64,000 nt of DNA from Tetrastigma voinierianum (GCA_016808115.1 JAEQBH010000136.1:806001-870000), one strand, 5' to 3'; shown: positions 1 to 12,176, numbered from the stretch's first letter. Numbers and translations: made by a program. Notes: generated by a model not told the origin, from the letters alone.

Positions 1-860
1 GATGCCATACTCGGGAATGTGAGCTTGCTTATTCATGCACCACATGCCTTTCCATGTTAGCTCTACTCGCCCGCCTCAAGTAATAACATCCTAAGAACTT
101 CAGGATGGTTAGGGGTTTTGTGGAGCCTATCATAGGCTTTGGAGTTAACCGGCTCAAGGATATAGTATTGATTGATAGACTTTGCATTGAAGTCTACAAA
201 ACCTGCAACAATCTGCACTTTCTCACTACATGCGCCTAAATTGGCGAGATTCTCGCACTCACCATTGTGGCGTACCGGCTCGGGCCAGTAAAGCTTCATC
301 CCTTTATCTGCAATAGCTATAAAGAAATCTCTCCAAGGGTGGTGAAACCCCTTCTCCTTGATGAAGGATCTGTTCGAGATTAGGCCTACTTCGACCACAC
401 TTCTGTATCGACTCTAACTTCTCATGATCGTAACCATGATCGGGCTCTTCAATTGCTGGGTTTCCCTTCTACCTTATAATCATGATTTTTACCAAACACT
501 GGGCACCCAAATGAGGCTGATGACTAGGCTTTAATAAAACTTTACTGGCCTCCTACACTAGTGATGAAACCTCCCATAGCTAATGTACACAAACTCACTT
601 AGGCAAAAAATCAAACACCTAGTGTGCACTATGTGAGGTAGTGTTCTTAGCTAAAACCTAAGGCTTCAACCACCTCAAAACACCCTCCAATCTCTTTCCT
701 TATGAAAACCAATCTAAAAACACCAAAAAAAAAAAAAAAAAAAAACTTAATCTTCACCTTGGCTCACCTGAAATCCAGAAATTGTGAAGAGATGTTAACA
801 ATGGGAGGACTCTAGGGTTTTTGGATCTAGAGGTGCCCTTAGGTCTTTGATGGATGCGAA
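1..860 (-). pseudogene. Athila-1 env-like ORF (putative plant transposon protein), broken, partial
   Basis: The longest open piece is 63-398 (111 codons). Below it a +/-1 shift carries similarity on towards base 1, with a short conserved stretch near VELTWKGMWC. The piece contains FVDFNAKSINQYYxLEPV followed by YDRLHKTPNHPEVLRML, which I recognise as the domain found in the extra ORF after pol in Athila-like elements. Its function is unknown; 'env-like' refers to position, not to proven envelope activity. The upstream part (400-860) has many stops. A poly-A run at 724-745 lies within it. Confidence 0.6.
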
Positions 861-974
861 ATTCATTTGGAACAAGGCTAGGAGAGGTTTGGTTATTGAA
901 TCTACAAAAATAAAAAAGGGAGTTAAGGTTTCAAATTTGTGGTACTTGGAAATATGAACGTTCATGTTCTTAAA

Positions 975-1275
975 AAGATGGCAACGTCGTGATGTTCAAG
1001 CCAACGTCACAACGTTCCCGAGAGTCGCACTTCCAATGTCACGACGTTGAGATCCAATGTCACGAAGTTCCAGAGAGTGGAAATTCTAACGTCATGACGT
1101 TCGGATTCAACATCGCGACGTTCCCGAGAGGTGCTCAAAACCATTTTTCCAATGTCGCGACGTTGAGAACCAACATCATGACATTATAAAAGAGCTGCTT
1201 TTTCCACTTTTCCTCAACGTCACGACGCTAGGACATCGAGACGTTGAGATCTAGGACGTCGCGATGTTGGATCTT
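975..1275. repeat. Array of ACGTCGCGACGT-type palindromes between pol and env-like ORF
   Basis: About a dozen copies of a short palindrome related to AACGTCGCGACGTT occur in 300 bp. Spacing is irregular at 15-40 bp, and many copies carry C-to-T or G-to-A changes, as expected of methylated CpG decay. The same core, TCGCGA, occurs in this element's LTR (7876-7940). The equivalent position in Athila-3 (28086-28290) also carries such an array, so it belongs to the family layout and is not random. Confidence 0.75.
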
Positions 1276-1499
1276 TTAATACAAAAATTTTCAAGTTAAG
1301 GTGCACTCCCCTATTGAGGTTCTGATCGTTGTCCAACCCCGGAGCAGATTTCTCAAGCTATCTCTCTGTCGCCGCTTCAATCTCAGAGCTTGAAAACACA
1401 ACAACACACAATGAGATTAGATTAGGCGTACGATCTCCAAGAAAATTGTCTTCTATAAAATATTCAAAACTACACTAATGAATGAAAAACTTCAAAATT

Positions 1500-2960
1500 C
1501 TTAGGTTGCCTCCCAAGTAGCGCTTTGTTTAATGTCGTTAGCTTAACTTCCCTGAATCTTAATGTCCCCGAGACTAAGGGACTACTTGAATTCCCTATTG
1601 CACTATTCCCGTGTGCCTATACGACAAAAGGTTTGGTTTGCATGAAATTCATTCCAAATATGATATTTCACCGTTATGCTGACTTTAAAGCTCCCTGCAT
1701 GATTTCCACCCCCTCCAAGGAAAACTTGACATGGTAAATGGTTTCACCGACTTTAATTTCCTCGAAGAGCTTGAGTCGTGGAGTTAAATAAGAGGACTCG
1801 TTGACCCGCTCAAACTCTTCCTCAAAATATGTTTATCGTTGGCGCTTTGTCTTTTCTTATAGATCTTAGCATTTTCATAAGCCTCATTGTTGAACTCTTC
1901 TAATTCACTAAGCTACGTATGCGCTTTCGCCAAATTACTTAATGCTTTTATTCAATTGCCGAAGTTACCCAAAGATGCTTTGTGTTGTACACCTACCTGC
2001 AAGTGGCATACTTTTCCAAACATTAGCCTGAATTGCACATCCTACAGTTCTAATAAGGTCTATGAATGCAAAGACATCGTTTCATCTTTGGCCCAATCTT
2101 TCTTCGAGATATTAACCAGCTTTCCAAGATAGATTTAATTTCTCCGCTTGACACTCTTCGTGCTTTAGCCATTAAATCATGGAGATATAAGGCCGATTAC
2201 GTACACCATATTTTCAAGAACGCCTACCAAACAGCAGGGAAGTGTGTTCTCCATCCAGAATTTCAAACTATCGAGAGTTTTGAACCGGAAAGAATATATG
2301 ACTATGAAGGAACTTTGCTACACCTGTCATCATTTAATGTAGAAGGGCCTCCGTTCCATTTAAACGAATCATTGTTAGGAGAATGTAGGTCATCGAATGG
2401 TGAAGGAAAGGGCCCATAAACCCATCCCCCATATATCAAACAACTCTACTTAAAATGGTTTCTGTAAGGGCGGCTCATCTCATTTTGATATGCTCCCATT
2501 CTTGGCATTTATCACGTAGACACAACCGGGTGAGAATCCTTTCAACAAGGTGTGGCCAATAAAACTCGATTAAAGTACCTTTACAATTGCCTATCTCCCG
2601 TGCCTCTACATGCTAAAGTGTGGCAATGAATTAATATATTTTCCATTTCCTCCTCTAGGACATATCTTCTTATCACCTGATTGGTACAATGCTTACACAG
2701 AATAGGCTCCTCCTAATAGTAATGCTTCAACTATGAGAAAAATCACTTCTTCAATTGATAACTCAAATCGCGGCACCTTCCACTTCAAGAGTTCTACACA
2801 ATCTACGAACCATGTACTGGTTTTATGTCTTCAATCGCCAAGAGCTGTTCATCGGGAAAATCATCATTGATATGAATTTCTTTACTCAGCTCTTCCAATC
2901 ATGAAAGATGGTCGGCTACTAGATTTTCAGTCCCTTTCTTATCTTTAATTTCCATATCAT
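1500..2960 (-). pseudogene. Athila-1 integrase remnant
   Basis: Minus-strand translation in shifting frames gives integrase landmarks in order: the N-terminal region with NQVIRRYVLEEE (about 2.7 kb), VELFDIWGMG for the start of the catalytic core (about 2.5 kb), and the C-terminal stretch LSELEEFNNEAYENAKIYKK (about 1.9-1.8 kb). A GGN motif typical of the pol end follows near 1510. Many stops and shifts; the catalytic DDE triad cannot be traced intact. Integrase inserts the cDNA into host chromatin; this copy cannot encode a working one. Confidence 0.7.
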
Positions 2961-4400
2961 ACTCTTATAGTAACACCCCCATTTACCGTTTTCAGATCCT
3001 TCTTAGTCATCAAGTACTTTATGGCCAGAATACAAGGTGCATCTATTTACTCGTTAACAACTGGGCACGACGGAACTTGTCAAACGCAAAACATATCAAA
3101 TACTAAAGCTTTTGTTGTCACAGTTTACCGCGCATCATTCAGTCCGACTACATAATGGATGACTCCGAAATGATCTTTCCCTTTTGACCCAAGACTTTCC
3201 ATTATCGTAGTAGAAGCCAGATCACACATAAGTTCAAAAGGAGGATCCCAGTCTGGTGCCACTACAATAGGTGCTGACACCAATTTCTCCTTCAAAAACA
3301 AGAACACTTGCATACGCTGATCATCAAACTCAAAAGGCGCTCCTTGAACAAGTAGATTTGACAAAGGTTTGGCTATTTTGGAAAATTCCTTTATGAATCT
3401 CTTGTAGAATCCCGTGTGACCCAGAAAGCTCCTTATTCCTTTCGTTGAAGATGGGGGAGGTAGCTTCTGTATTGTTTCAATCTTGGCTTTATCTACCTCG
3501 ATTCCTCTTTGTGACTTGATGTCCCATCATACGCTTCTTCACCATGAAGTGGCACTTTCCCAATTCAGCATAAGATTAGTTTCCTACATCTTATTGTGTG
3601 GCCTATCTTTGCTCTCAAGAAAATTTTCAAAAGACTTCCCTAACACTGAGAAATCATCCATGAATACTTCAATTGTTTTCTCAACCATGTTTGAGAATAT
3701 AGCCATTATGCAAAGCTGAAATGTGCCCGGTGTGTTACATAACCCAAAGGGCATTCGCTTAACAGAACTACTGATACGGCCGTGAATGTCGTTTTCTCTT
3801 AGTCATACGGTGATATAGTGATATGATTATGGCCGAACACGTCACAGAAAGCATTAATACTCATACTTACTGCCTATCTAGCATGCGATTGGCTTAGTGG
3901 GAAATGATCTTTTCTAGTTGCCTTGTCGATTTACGTGATACTATCACAGTTCTCCACCTGTAAGCGTTCAAGAAGGAGCGGTCATATTTATTCTCTATCC
4001 TTATCATTGTAGTCCCTCATTTTTTTGGAACAACTTGTACTGGGCTTACCCACGAACTATCTAAAATAGGGTAGATCACTTCTACATCTAACCACTTCAA
4101 TACTTATTTTCTTATCACCTCCTTCATTGTTGGGTTGAGTCTTCTCTAAGCCTCCACTGAAGGTTTGTGCCCATCCTCTAATAGGATCCGATGCATACAC
4201 ATGGAGGGGCGGATCCCCTTCAAATCGGCTAGAGACCATTCGATAGCATCTTTGTGATCTTGAAGTACTCTCAAAAGCTTCTCTTCATCCCTTGTTATCG
4301 AATCTTTGATATGATTCTTGTAGTAAGGTTGAGGATTCCCACAGATAAGCATACCTCAGTGACTAGGTAGTGGCTTTTACTCCTTGGTATGGTGATAAGC
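2960..4400 (-). pseudogene. Athila-1 reverse transcriptase / RNase H remnant
   Basis: RT entry region: 4146-4352 (ITRDEEKLLRVLQDHKDAIEW, then a stretch ending at the QRRLNP position). The RT active site FMDDF lies at about 3650-3664 on the minus strand and is preserved. 3125-3364 reads as the RT thumb/RNase H start (APIVVAPDWDPPFELMCD), where the first catalytic aspartate region CDA has become CDL. Frames shift repeatedly. The enzyme would copy the element RNA into cDNA in cytoplasmic particles. Confidence 0.75.
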
Positions 4401-5490
4401 TCGTCGAAGAGCATTGAAGTCTAGGTGTTCTCTCGACGGCTCATAATGCTTTCTTATTTGACTTGAAGGTCCATGCATTTCACATACTCTTGGCTTTCTT
4501 CCACTAGTTCCTCCTTATCGTGCACTTGCAATTTTAGTCTCGAAGGGTTAGTGTCGAACCACTTTGGCTAGACACTATAACCTCTACTGCCTCTATCATA
4601 AAACATGTATCGCTCTTTGCTGGATGTCGCACAACATTAAATACATTGAATCCGTCATCATCGTCTTGCACTCTTAATTTCAATTCTCCCTTCTACACAT
4701 CAATCATAGCCACGCAGGTTGCTGAAATGGTCTGCAAAGTAACATAATGGAGTATCTGCTTCCTCAGTATCGACATGAAATCAGTTGGGAAGGTAAACTT
4801 ATCTACCTTTACTAGCACATTTTCTATTACTCCCCGAGGATGTTTCAATGATCTATTCGCCAGCTACAAAGTGACCATTGTGGGTCTAGCTTCACCTAAC
4901 CTTAACCGTCTGAAAATAGATAAAGGCATGAGGTTAATACTGGCTCCCAAGTCGCATAGGGCTCTCTCGAAGATCGAGTTCCCTATCTTACATGGGATTG
5001 TGAAGCTTCCTAGGTCCTTCAGCTTCTATGGTAGTTTCCTCTAAAGTATAGCACTACATTCCTTGGTAAGGTTCACCGTCTCAAAATTGATAACCTTCTT
5101 TTCCTTGATAGTATATCTTTCATAAATTTGACATAGTTGGGCATCTGTTCCTATGCATCTGCTGACGGAATGTTGATATGAAGTTTCTTAAACACTTCCA
5201 TGAATTTGGTAAATTCTTGTCAATTGTTCTTCTTCAAATCACAGGATCACGGGAGCGGTCACGGAAGGGTTCATACGTAATTCACATGTTTCTCAGTCTC
5301 TTTCCTTTCATTTGATCTCTCTTCCGACTTCTTCTCTTGGGGCTGCTTCCCTTGCATTTGATCTTTCAGGCTAAACTGGTCTACCACCTTAGTTTCCACT
5401 TCTCTTACTACCGATGGTTGCCCCAGTGTTGCTAGTTCTCTACCACTTCTTAAGGTGATAGCCTTAAACATGCTCTTTACCCTCACCTCT
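4400..5490 (-). pseudogene. Athila-1 gag-pol junction and aspartic protease remnant
   Basis: 5271-5486 contains AITLRSGRELA, the conserved motif at the gag/protease junction of Athila-like polyproteins. Downstream (lower coordinates) the protease region is represented by a decayed stretch around 4.8-5.0 kb. On the minus strand this reads as a GR(P)F-type C-terminal protease segment, but the catalytic triad is not clearly intact. Confidence 0.55.
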
Positions 5491-6910
5491 CGAATTTATC
5501 TCTGAATTGCTTGGCAAAGAACCTTGTTGCCTCTCAATCAATAGCGTGGCCATTTGGCCCATTTTCACCTCCAAATTTCTCAACTGTGCTACCTGGTTAT
5601 TCGGTTGAGTTGACTGATTCTACATATTCGCCTTTGTTTCATTCAAAAGGTTGTATGGGAAGTGAGCATGTGAGCTAGTGCTTCTTCCAAATCCATTTTT
5701 TTTCTTTGAAGGGTATTTGCTCACTTGGGATGGTGGCATGCTATTCTAATTGTTCCTCCATCCATAGTTCTGATTGTTCTAATTATTCCGCCAACCTTGG
5801 CTCTGGTTCTGATTCTAATAGGTATTACCATCATACTAAACCTGTTGTTGTGGCTAATTAAATCTCGACACTTACTGTGCCTGCTCTATTGTCATCTGGC
5901 CCAACTGGCATTTTGTAGTACTATATTGTCCTCCACATAATTCACATATCTCTCAAGGGTTGTTCTGAATAACATTTACAACACCTTATTGCCTTTGTAG
6001 CTGTTTGGTGAGTTGTACGAAATGATTTACCAAATTACTTAGGACCTCTGTGTCAGCACCTCTCACTGCCTTCCTCGGTATCATCCTGTCCCTGGGCCAC
6101 TAGTTGCCATTAGTAGCCATATCCTCTACAGTTCCATACGGCAATTACGTAGTCTTCTTCATAAGTGCGCCCCTGTTGAGGCATCTATAAGCATTTTGAT
6201 AGAATCGCTCGAGACCAGGTTGTAAAAGTATGGACTTGCGACCATCTAGTCAGCTGTGATGTGGACTGCCTCATGCAGTTCATTAAATCTCTCTGCAGGC
6301 TTAAATTTAAGCTCTTTCCCTCCAACTGTCTAAAAGTGTTAATCTCTTTCACCAGTTGTGAAATCTTTGAGGGCGGGAAAAACTTGGTCAGGAATTTCTG
6401 CACCAATTCATTCCATGAGGTAATGGAATTTAGTGGTTGGCTCGTCAACCTATGTTTACCTCTATCACAGAGTGAGAAGCGGGAACAGTCTGATCTCAAG
6501 CTATTATTACTCCATTTGTATTTGACCCCATTATCACATGCTTGATGAGTTTATCAAAATGCGTGTTCGAATTCTCACTTGGAAGCAGTAGGCTGGATGT
6601 TACATGCTGGAAGCATCTGCAGGGTTACTGTTTTCAGCTCGAAGTTGTTTGCTTGAATGGGTGGTCTTCGTATAGCAGACTGAACAACCGTAGGCGATAA
6701 GGCAAACTCTTCTAGCAGCATAAAAGGATCATATGGTTGTATAAACGACTTGGGAGCATAATTTCTACCATTATTCCCATTCTATCCCCCATTCGGCTCA
6801 TTCCACTCTTAGCCCTGATCTTGTTCTTCCTGGTTCTGCATGATTGCTAGATTTATCTAATGCGCTTCTCTTTGCTCTTTGCGTAATCTGTTTAAGGTTC
6901 TCTCAAGCTC
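5490..6910 (-). pseudogene. Athila-1 gag remnant
   Basis: Near 6.9 kb the minus strand starts with a PFNLELERTL-like motif typical of Athila gag N-termini. 6185-6499 carries the gag core, including SWNELVQKFLTKFFPPSKIS and INTFRQLEGKSL. The expected FxxLP-type stretch just before it is frame-shifted. Gag would form the cytoplasmic particle. No zinc knuckle is recognisable in the broken C-terminal part. Confidence 0.7.
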
Positions 6911-7084
6911 AAGATTGAACGGGAGCAGTTCGCATGCACACACGTCAACCTTTACTGCAATCACATACAAAAACAATAGAGACTAAGTTACAAGCACTTG
7001 TGTAACAGAATAACCAAGTAAATAAAGAAAACAAATCCAAAGTAATATCTAGTACTATTATGATATCAACACAAAAACTTCTCC

Positions 7085-7104
7085 CCAAGCCAACCTGGCG
7101 AAAA
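7085..7104 (-). other. Athila-1 degenerate tRNA primer-binding site
   Basis: Just inside the LTR end, the minus strand reads AGTTTTTCGCCAGGTTGGC then TTGGGGA. This aligns with the AGTTTTTGGCGCCGTTGCC... leader and primer site seen intact in Athila-2 and Athila-3. Several substitutions are present, so it is inferred by position and alignment. Confidence 0.5.
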
Positions 7105-7110
7105 ACTTGG

Positions 7111-8124
7111 CGGGCTACGGATAGGTTATTAGCAAAATTGGTCTGAGTGGCATTAGGCGATGCAGGAAGTATCTGGCGTTTGAGTTTACGTAGTGTGGTG
7201 GCTTGTCAAGTGTCGTTCCCACAAGGAGAAGTGTGTTGAATATCGGTATTGGCTCTAGATTATTATCTGGATCTCAAACTCGAGTGATTTATGATTAATA
7301 TAGCAGCTGATTCACAAATGAATTATTAGGTATTCAATGAGGCCCCAGGGTTTTGCCTCCCCCTGCCATGCTCAATGGATTATAATCTTGATAGAATTGA
7401 TCATTTTAATGCATGAGCAGTTCACAGCAGCGGGTTGATCACCATACTTGGGCAAGGAGATCTCTGCTCTCGATTTTGCAGTGTCCTCTACTCGGATCTC
7501 CGGGAGTCTTTATCTCTCGATCTCAGATTCTCGGCAAGGGCATGCTAATGTTGGCCAAACATCACCATGTCATTAAATCACAAATATAGAGCAAGTATAC
7601 ATTAGATCCATGAATATACTAATTGAAACTGCATTAATCACTAGTCCATATGAATGTAGCATAGTGCAGTAAAAAGCCACAGAAATAAAACTAAAACATC
7701 ACATTTGTTCATTCTGATCATTGAGTTTTTAATTAGTGGGGTTTGAGAAAATAATGCAGGAATCACCACGATTTCGAATCACGCACATTAATGGCGTCTT
7801 CTCGTCACCATCCCTTCCTCTATTTTTTTTCTTTCCTTTTCTTCCCCCTCTTATTTGAAATTCTCGCCGACAAAGTCTCGGCGATGTCACGATGTCGCGA
7901 TGTTGGGCTATTGAGTTGCCTAACCTCAACTTCGCGACGTTGGGGCTGAGCTCTCCAATCTACTTCTTCAAGCCTCCGCACAGCCTCCAAATGCGTCGTT
8001 TTAACCTGAAATGCACAAAAACCGAGTATCAAATATAAGGCGATAAACACACTTATTAATGTATGAAATGACCCGAAAACATGATAAACTACGGGTATAT
8101 GATGAGTGTTTTGAGCACTCATCA
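7111..8124 (-). repeat. Athila-1 5' LTR
   Basis: About 1.01 kb. It starts on the minus strand with TGATGAGTGCTC followed by its inverted complement ACTCATCA, a tip hairpin shared with the other Athila-type LTRs here, and ends ...GCCCGCCA before the primer-site leader. It contains a small group of TCGCGA palindromes at 7876-7940. No promoter element can be assigned with confidence. Confidence 0.7.
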
Positions 8125-8260
8125 TATGACCTGTGCACTTGCAGTGATTTAGACCAAAACAAATTTTAATTGCAAATTATTACTATAAAGCAAAAAACAT
8201 ATTTTATACATTGAGTCAGACAAGTTTTTATGGCATAACTGTTAGGGATTGAATAGTCTC
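8125..8260 (+). repeat. 3' end of another Athila-type LTR with decayed primer site
   Basis: ATGACCTGTGCACTTGCAGTG matches the sub-terminal part of other Athila-type LTRs in the window (for example 40640-40680). A decayed leader reading CAAGTTTTTATGGCATAAC then GGGATTG follows at about 8210-8235. Athila-1 inserted into this LTR, and the rest of it must lie left of the window. Whether it is a solo LTR or part of a larger copy cannot be told. Confidence 0.5.
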
Positions 8261-8261
8261 T

Positions 8262-9400
8262 AGTGACAATGCTAAGAATCAGTTTTTTTTTTTATATGTT
8301 AAAAATCAATCAACAGTTGTCCAACTTATGTGAAGCGAATATTTTCAAACATACTAGAAAAGCTAAATCTGACAAGTGTCTGTTTGTAGGATATCCTAAT
8401 GAAACAATGGGATATCACTTCTACAAGAACAAGGTGTTTGTTTCAAAGCATATTGTTTCTTAGAGAAAGAGTTTCTTCTAAAGACAATGGGACAAGGGTT
8501 GAGCTTGAAGAAGTTCAAGATAACAAGTGAGCTCAAATCAACTACAGACACAGAGGTGACATTCATAGAAATGAAATAGCAGATAATCCTTCTAGAGCAC
8601 AAGAACCTCGTAGGTCAAGTAGGGTACATACTGTTCTAGAGATATATGGATTTCTCATCAGTGAACATAATGACTTTTTGCTCATAGAGGATGATAAGTC
8701 TACTACCTATGAAGTATATCTAAATAGTTCAAAATTTGACAAGTGGCTTATATCCATGAAGTCAAAAATGGATTCCATGTATGAAAACCAATTATGGACT
8801 TTGGTTGACCCACCCGAATGAGTAAAACCCATAGGGTGTAAGTGGGTCTTCAAAGGTAAAGTTGTTACCTACAAAACTAGGCTTGTGGCTAAAGGCTATT
8901 GTCAAAAACAAGGAGTTGACTATGACGAGACTTTTAGTCCTATAGCCATGCTTAAATCCATAAGGATACTCCTAGCCATTGCTGCTCATTAGGATTATGA
9001 GATATGGAAAATGGATGTGAAGATGTTTTCCTTAATGGAAACCTATGAGGTGTATATATGACCGTCGGCTTTACATCCTAAAGATAGCGATAAAGTATGC
9101 AAGCTTAATCCATTTATAGTTGAAGCAAGCATCTAGGAGTTGGAATATTTGATTTGATGGGACAAGTAAGACTTTGGTTTCTCCACAAAAATCTAGATAA
9201 CTGTGTGTATAAGAAGGTTAGTATGAGTCTTTGTGTTTCCTTGTGTGTATGTGAAGACATACTACTTATAGGAAAGCAGCGTCTTAAATTACACAATCTG
9301 TCAAAGTACAGTTGCTCCCGAAATTTCTCCATGAAAGACCTTGGAGAAGCAACCTACATCTTAGGGATTAAGATCTATAGAGATAGATCTAAAAGGTTGC
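8262..9400 (+). pseudogene. Copia-1: Ty1/copia integrase C-terminus and reverse transcriptase remnant
   Basis: Broken plus-strand copia pol. 8340-8460 gives KSDKCLFVGYPNETMGYHFY, the conserved segment at the end of copia integrase. RT follows through frameshifts: WTLVDPPE.VKPIGCKWVFKGK (8800-8860), TRLVAKGYCQKQGVDYDETF (8875-8935), IWKMDVK, and FSMKDLGEATYILGIKIY (9325-9385). The YVDD active site has been lost around 9200-9270, where only VYKKVS and YLLL-like shreds remain. The copy stops abruptly at the Athila-2 LTR, 16 bases after the ILGIKIYRDRS segment. Confidence 0.8.
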
Positions 9401-9589
9401 TGAGGAGTAAAAAACTCATTGGATTTTTAATCCATTTTTCTAATTTAAATGACAATATGAATGCTAATTAATAGGCAGAAATATGGATATTTTACTCAAA
9501 TATAATTTTGCAGAGAAGTACAACATAATCAAAATCCCCATCAAGAACCCGGAAAACCCGGTCCCAATAAGCGAATTGAAATTCGCGGT

Positions 9590-10640
9590 GAGAAGTGAAG
9601 TCGCGATAGGAAAGTGAGGTTGCAACCAAAAATACCAAAGCACTCAGCGATAGACGTTGCGACAAAGGAAGAGATGCTGAGACATAAGGAACATTCAAGG
9701 AAGAATCGAGGGTCGCGGCGCGAATGAAGATAATGGTCGCTGGCAAACTTAGTCCGCAGCGTTTATACGTTGATGAAGCCATAGATGAGGTCTCTTGGGG
9801 AAAATTGGGGCTGCTTAGGTTTTAAATGAAAGAACTCCACTGCAAGTCGCGATGTGCTATTGGTCGCGACATAAAAGCGAAACCAAACGAAGTCCTTGCG
9901 AAAAATTGAGGTGCGACCGGCTATTAGTGAGGACCCCCGAGAGGTCGCGACCCGAGTCATTCAGTCGCGACTGAAGGAGTCTTGGCATTAAATTCAGAGT
10001 CGCAGCCACATTGTATTTGGAACAGAATACAGCTGAGAAAAAGAGCAACCATAAGGTCGCGACACCATTTTGTGGTCGCGACCTAAAATAGAGACTGGAG
10101 AAAGGAAAATGGTTGCAACAAAAAGAATAGGGGTTGCGACTAGAAGGAAGGCAAGGAGTGATAATTGAGGTCACGACCTAGTTTTCCGGTCGCAACTAAA
10201 AATTCGGTACTAATGAAGATAGAAGGTTGCCATAGAGATATTTGGTATCGTGACTAAGTACATGTAATTGAGACAAAGACAAGGGGTCGGCAAGGTAAAA
10301 AAAAAAATAAAAAAGAGGTCGCGACTTGCTTTTGAGGTCGCAACCAGGAAAGCGGTGATAAGAGAAATTACTTAGTTGCAACCTAAAACCAAGGTCGTGA
10401 CGCAGAATGCAGTAGAAAGGAAGGAGGAACGAGGTCACGACATGGAACTATGGTCGCGACATCAATTTTTGAAAACAACTGAGCTAACAAGGTCGTGACT
10501 ATAATTGATGTCGCGACCACTAATCAAAGTAGCTGCAAGGAACCAAGTCGCAACTGAAGTTATTAGGTCGCAACTGAATGAGTGCAAATGAGAGAAATCC
10601 AGGTCGCGACATCAGTTTAAGGTCGCGACATGAGACAGTA
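9590..10640. repeat. Long array of GGTCGCGACC palindromes in the Athila-2 LTR
   Basis: Roughly 25-30 sites in about 1 kb read GGTCGCGAC(C/A) or a one-step decay product (GGTCGTGAC, GGTCGCAAC, GGTTGCAAC, AGTCGCGAT). Examples are near 9845, 9873, 9943, 9964, 10055, 10073, 10318, 10453, 10600 and 10620. The sequence between sites is unrelated from unit to unit, so it is not a simple tandem repeat. Decay is mostly CG to TG or CA. Confidence 0.85.
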
Positions 10641-10704
10641 GATTGGGCTTTCTCTTTAGTAAAATCCACCTGGAGCTTTTTGAATTAGGCCCATTTTATT
10701 TTGA

Positions 10705-10716
10705 CAGTTATAAATA
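10705..10716 (+). promoter_or_regulatory. Possible TATA box of Athila-2 LTR
   Basis: AGTTATAAATAGAC fits a plant TATA element. It lies just after the palindrome array and about 1.46 kb before the LTR end, a reasonable U3/R boundary. The Athila-3 LTR shows CCTATAAATATGAC at about 20334 in the same relation to its array, which supports the assignment. Confidence 0.6.
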
Positions 10717-12176
10717 GACTTTTTGAGGATAGTAAAGTAGCTCCCGTCTTCGATACCCAGAACTGGGAAGAGGAGAAGGACTCACTGTATATTTTTAGAA
10801 TAGATTTTTTTCTTTTATTTTATTTTTCTGGATCTGAACCATTGATCTGTGTAGAAATGATGAAGCTGGATTTAATTTATGATTTTCTCTTACCATTACT
10901 GCCTGAAATTAATGGAGTCTGGACAAATTTCTGGAATTCTTCGTTGATTTATTACAATTCTGATTGAGTGTACTTGATCGATGATCCATTTGTTGATTTG
11001 TAATGCGAGTATTGGAAGCGACTTCAACAGATTGGATTCTGATTAGTTACAGTCTTTTCTGCATCATTTAGAGAGAAATACTTGGATTGGAATTTATTTG
11101 ATTGATGTTGTTATTGAATCGACCAGTTCCCAATAGTAGCGCATTATACCATTTCAAGAATTGTTTCATGCTCTGATTTCTAGGATGCCCTCTGCGTGAC
11201 ACAGAGATGGAGATTTCTGAGAGTTGAGAACATTTCACTTATGGGTATGATAGACTACCATTGACGAATTACTAAGCTCTGAAAGTTCACCTCGATAAAT
11301 TCCCTTTTCACTCATAATTGATGTTGGAGGGGAACATTTATCAATGTAAATAATCAGAGACTTTACCTTAATCTGAGGGGAAGTTCTTGACCCGGTGTTA
11401 GCATAAAGCTAATCAAGGGAAGGGAAGAACCATAAGATTTAAAGGATGAGTCATCAATTGAGTTGTAGAAGTTTTGCAGTGATCCTGCAAGGGGAAGCAA
11501 GAAATGGGTGTGAAGTATTGAGAAAGAAAAATACCCGGATCTTGCAAGAAGGTAAAAAATACAAGTAGCTGATTAGATCCTTGTCTTTGAGAAAAGTAGG
11601 GACCTCTAACCGATGAATATGGAGAAATCCAATTGCATATTAAGGCATCTTGGACAAATCCACATTCAGCAACAGAACAGAGTAATGCATATTAATGCAG
11701 GAATTGGATGTTTCACAGTATCTCCTTGATAGTGTTCATTTCTCATGGAAAACTGATTCAGTCCAGTATTTGTTCATTATTTTATTTTATTTGATATTAT
11801 TTCTTTGTGTTATTGTTTGTAACATTTAAATTCCTTTTATATTCCTATGTATCGTCTAGAACTATTATCTTCTAGATTAAACCATCACTATTAACTCGAG
11901 TTGAATAGTGTGGACGAAAGTAGTTGGGAGTAGTTGATTTCAAATTCTTGTCAATCTACGTGGGAATGATATACGGACTTATCCATTTTACTACTTGTAT
12001 GATATGTGCATGAGTGTCTTAGATTAAAACCATTTCAAATTAAGTAATATAGTAATTTTCTCGAGTTCCTGTCCAAGTAATTCAAAATAGACAAAGATGC
12101 AAGAGAATTGTAAGGCTCTTGTAACTATGTTAATTTGAAGGTTTTAGTCTATACAATCACAGACAAACAAGTTTTA

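Larger units (their letters stand above)
1..8124 (-). mobile_element. Athila-1: Athila-like Ty3/gypsy LTR retrotransposon, 3' end outside window
   Basis: Minus-strand element. Going down in coordinate it shows a 5' LTR (8124 to 7111), a degenerate primer site, gag, protease, RT, RNase H and integrase remnants, then a motif array and an env-like ORF that leaves the window at base 1. The order gag-PR-RT-RH-IN followed by an extra ORF is that of the Athila lineage of plant Ty3/gypsy elements. The bases next to the LTR tip on the right are TATGA (8125-8129), the likely target duplication, but the partner lies off the left edge. All ORFs carry stops and frameshifts, so the copy is dead. It sits inside the end of another Athila-type LTR (8125-8260). 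Confidence 0.8.
9401..12169 (+). repeat. Athila-2 5' LTR
   Basis: Begins TGAGGAGTAAAAAACTCATT, again a tip hairpin with arms GAGT/ACTC. It ends ...AGACAAACA directly before AGTTTTATGGCGCC. The left half holds a long array of GGTCGCGACC-type palindromes (9590-10640). TATAAATA at about 10709 followed by a purine-rich stretch is a plausible core promoter at the expected U3/R position. The right part resembles the GATATTTGGACTT-type sub-terminal region of other Athila LTRs. Confidence 0.75.

Noticed and set aside
9590..10640. Spaced repeats with unique spacers, superficially like a CRISPR array
   Set aside because: Repeats are only 8-10 bp and palindromic, spacer lengths are irregular, and there are no cas genes. 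The array is inside a retrotransposon LTR in a eukaryotic genome.
11140..12000. Search for a host gene in the right half of the Athila-2 LTR
   Set aside because: The region is colinear in style with the right half of the Athila-3 LTR and has no coding signal.
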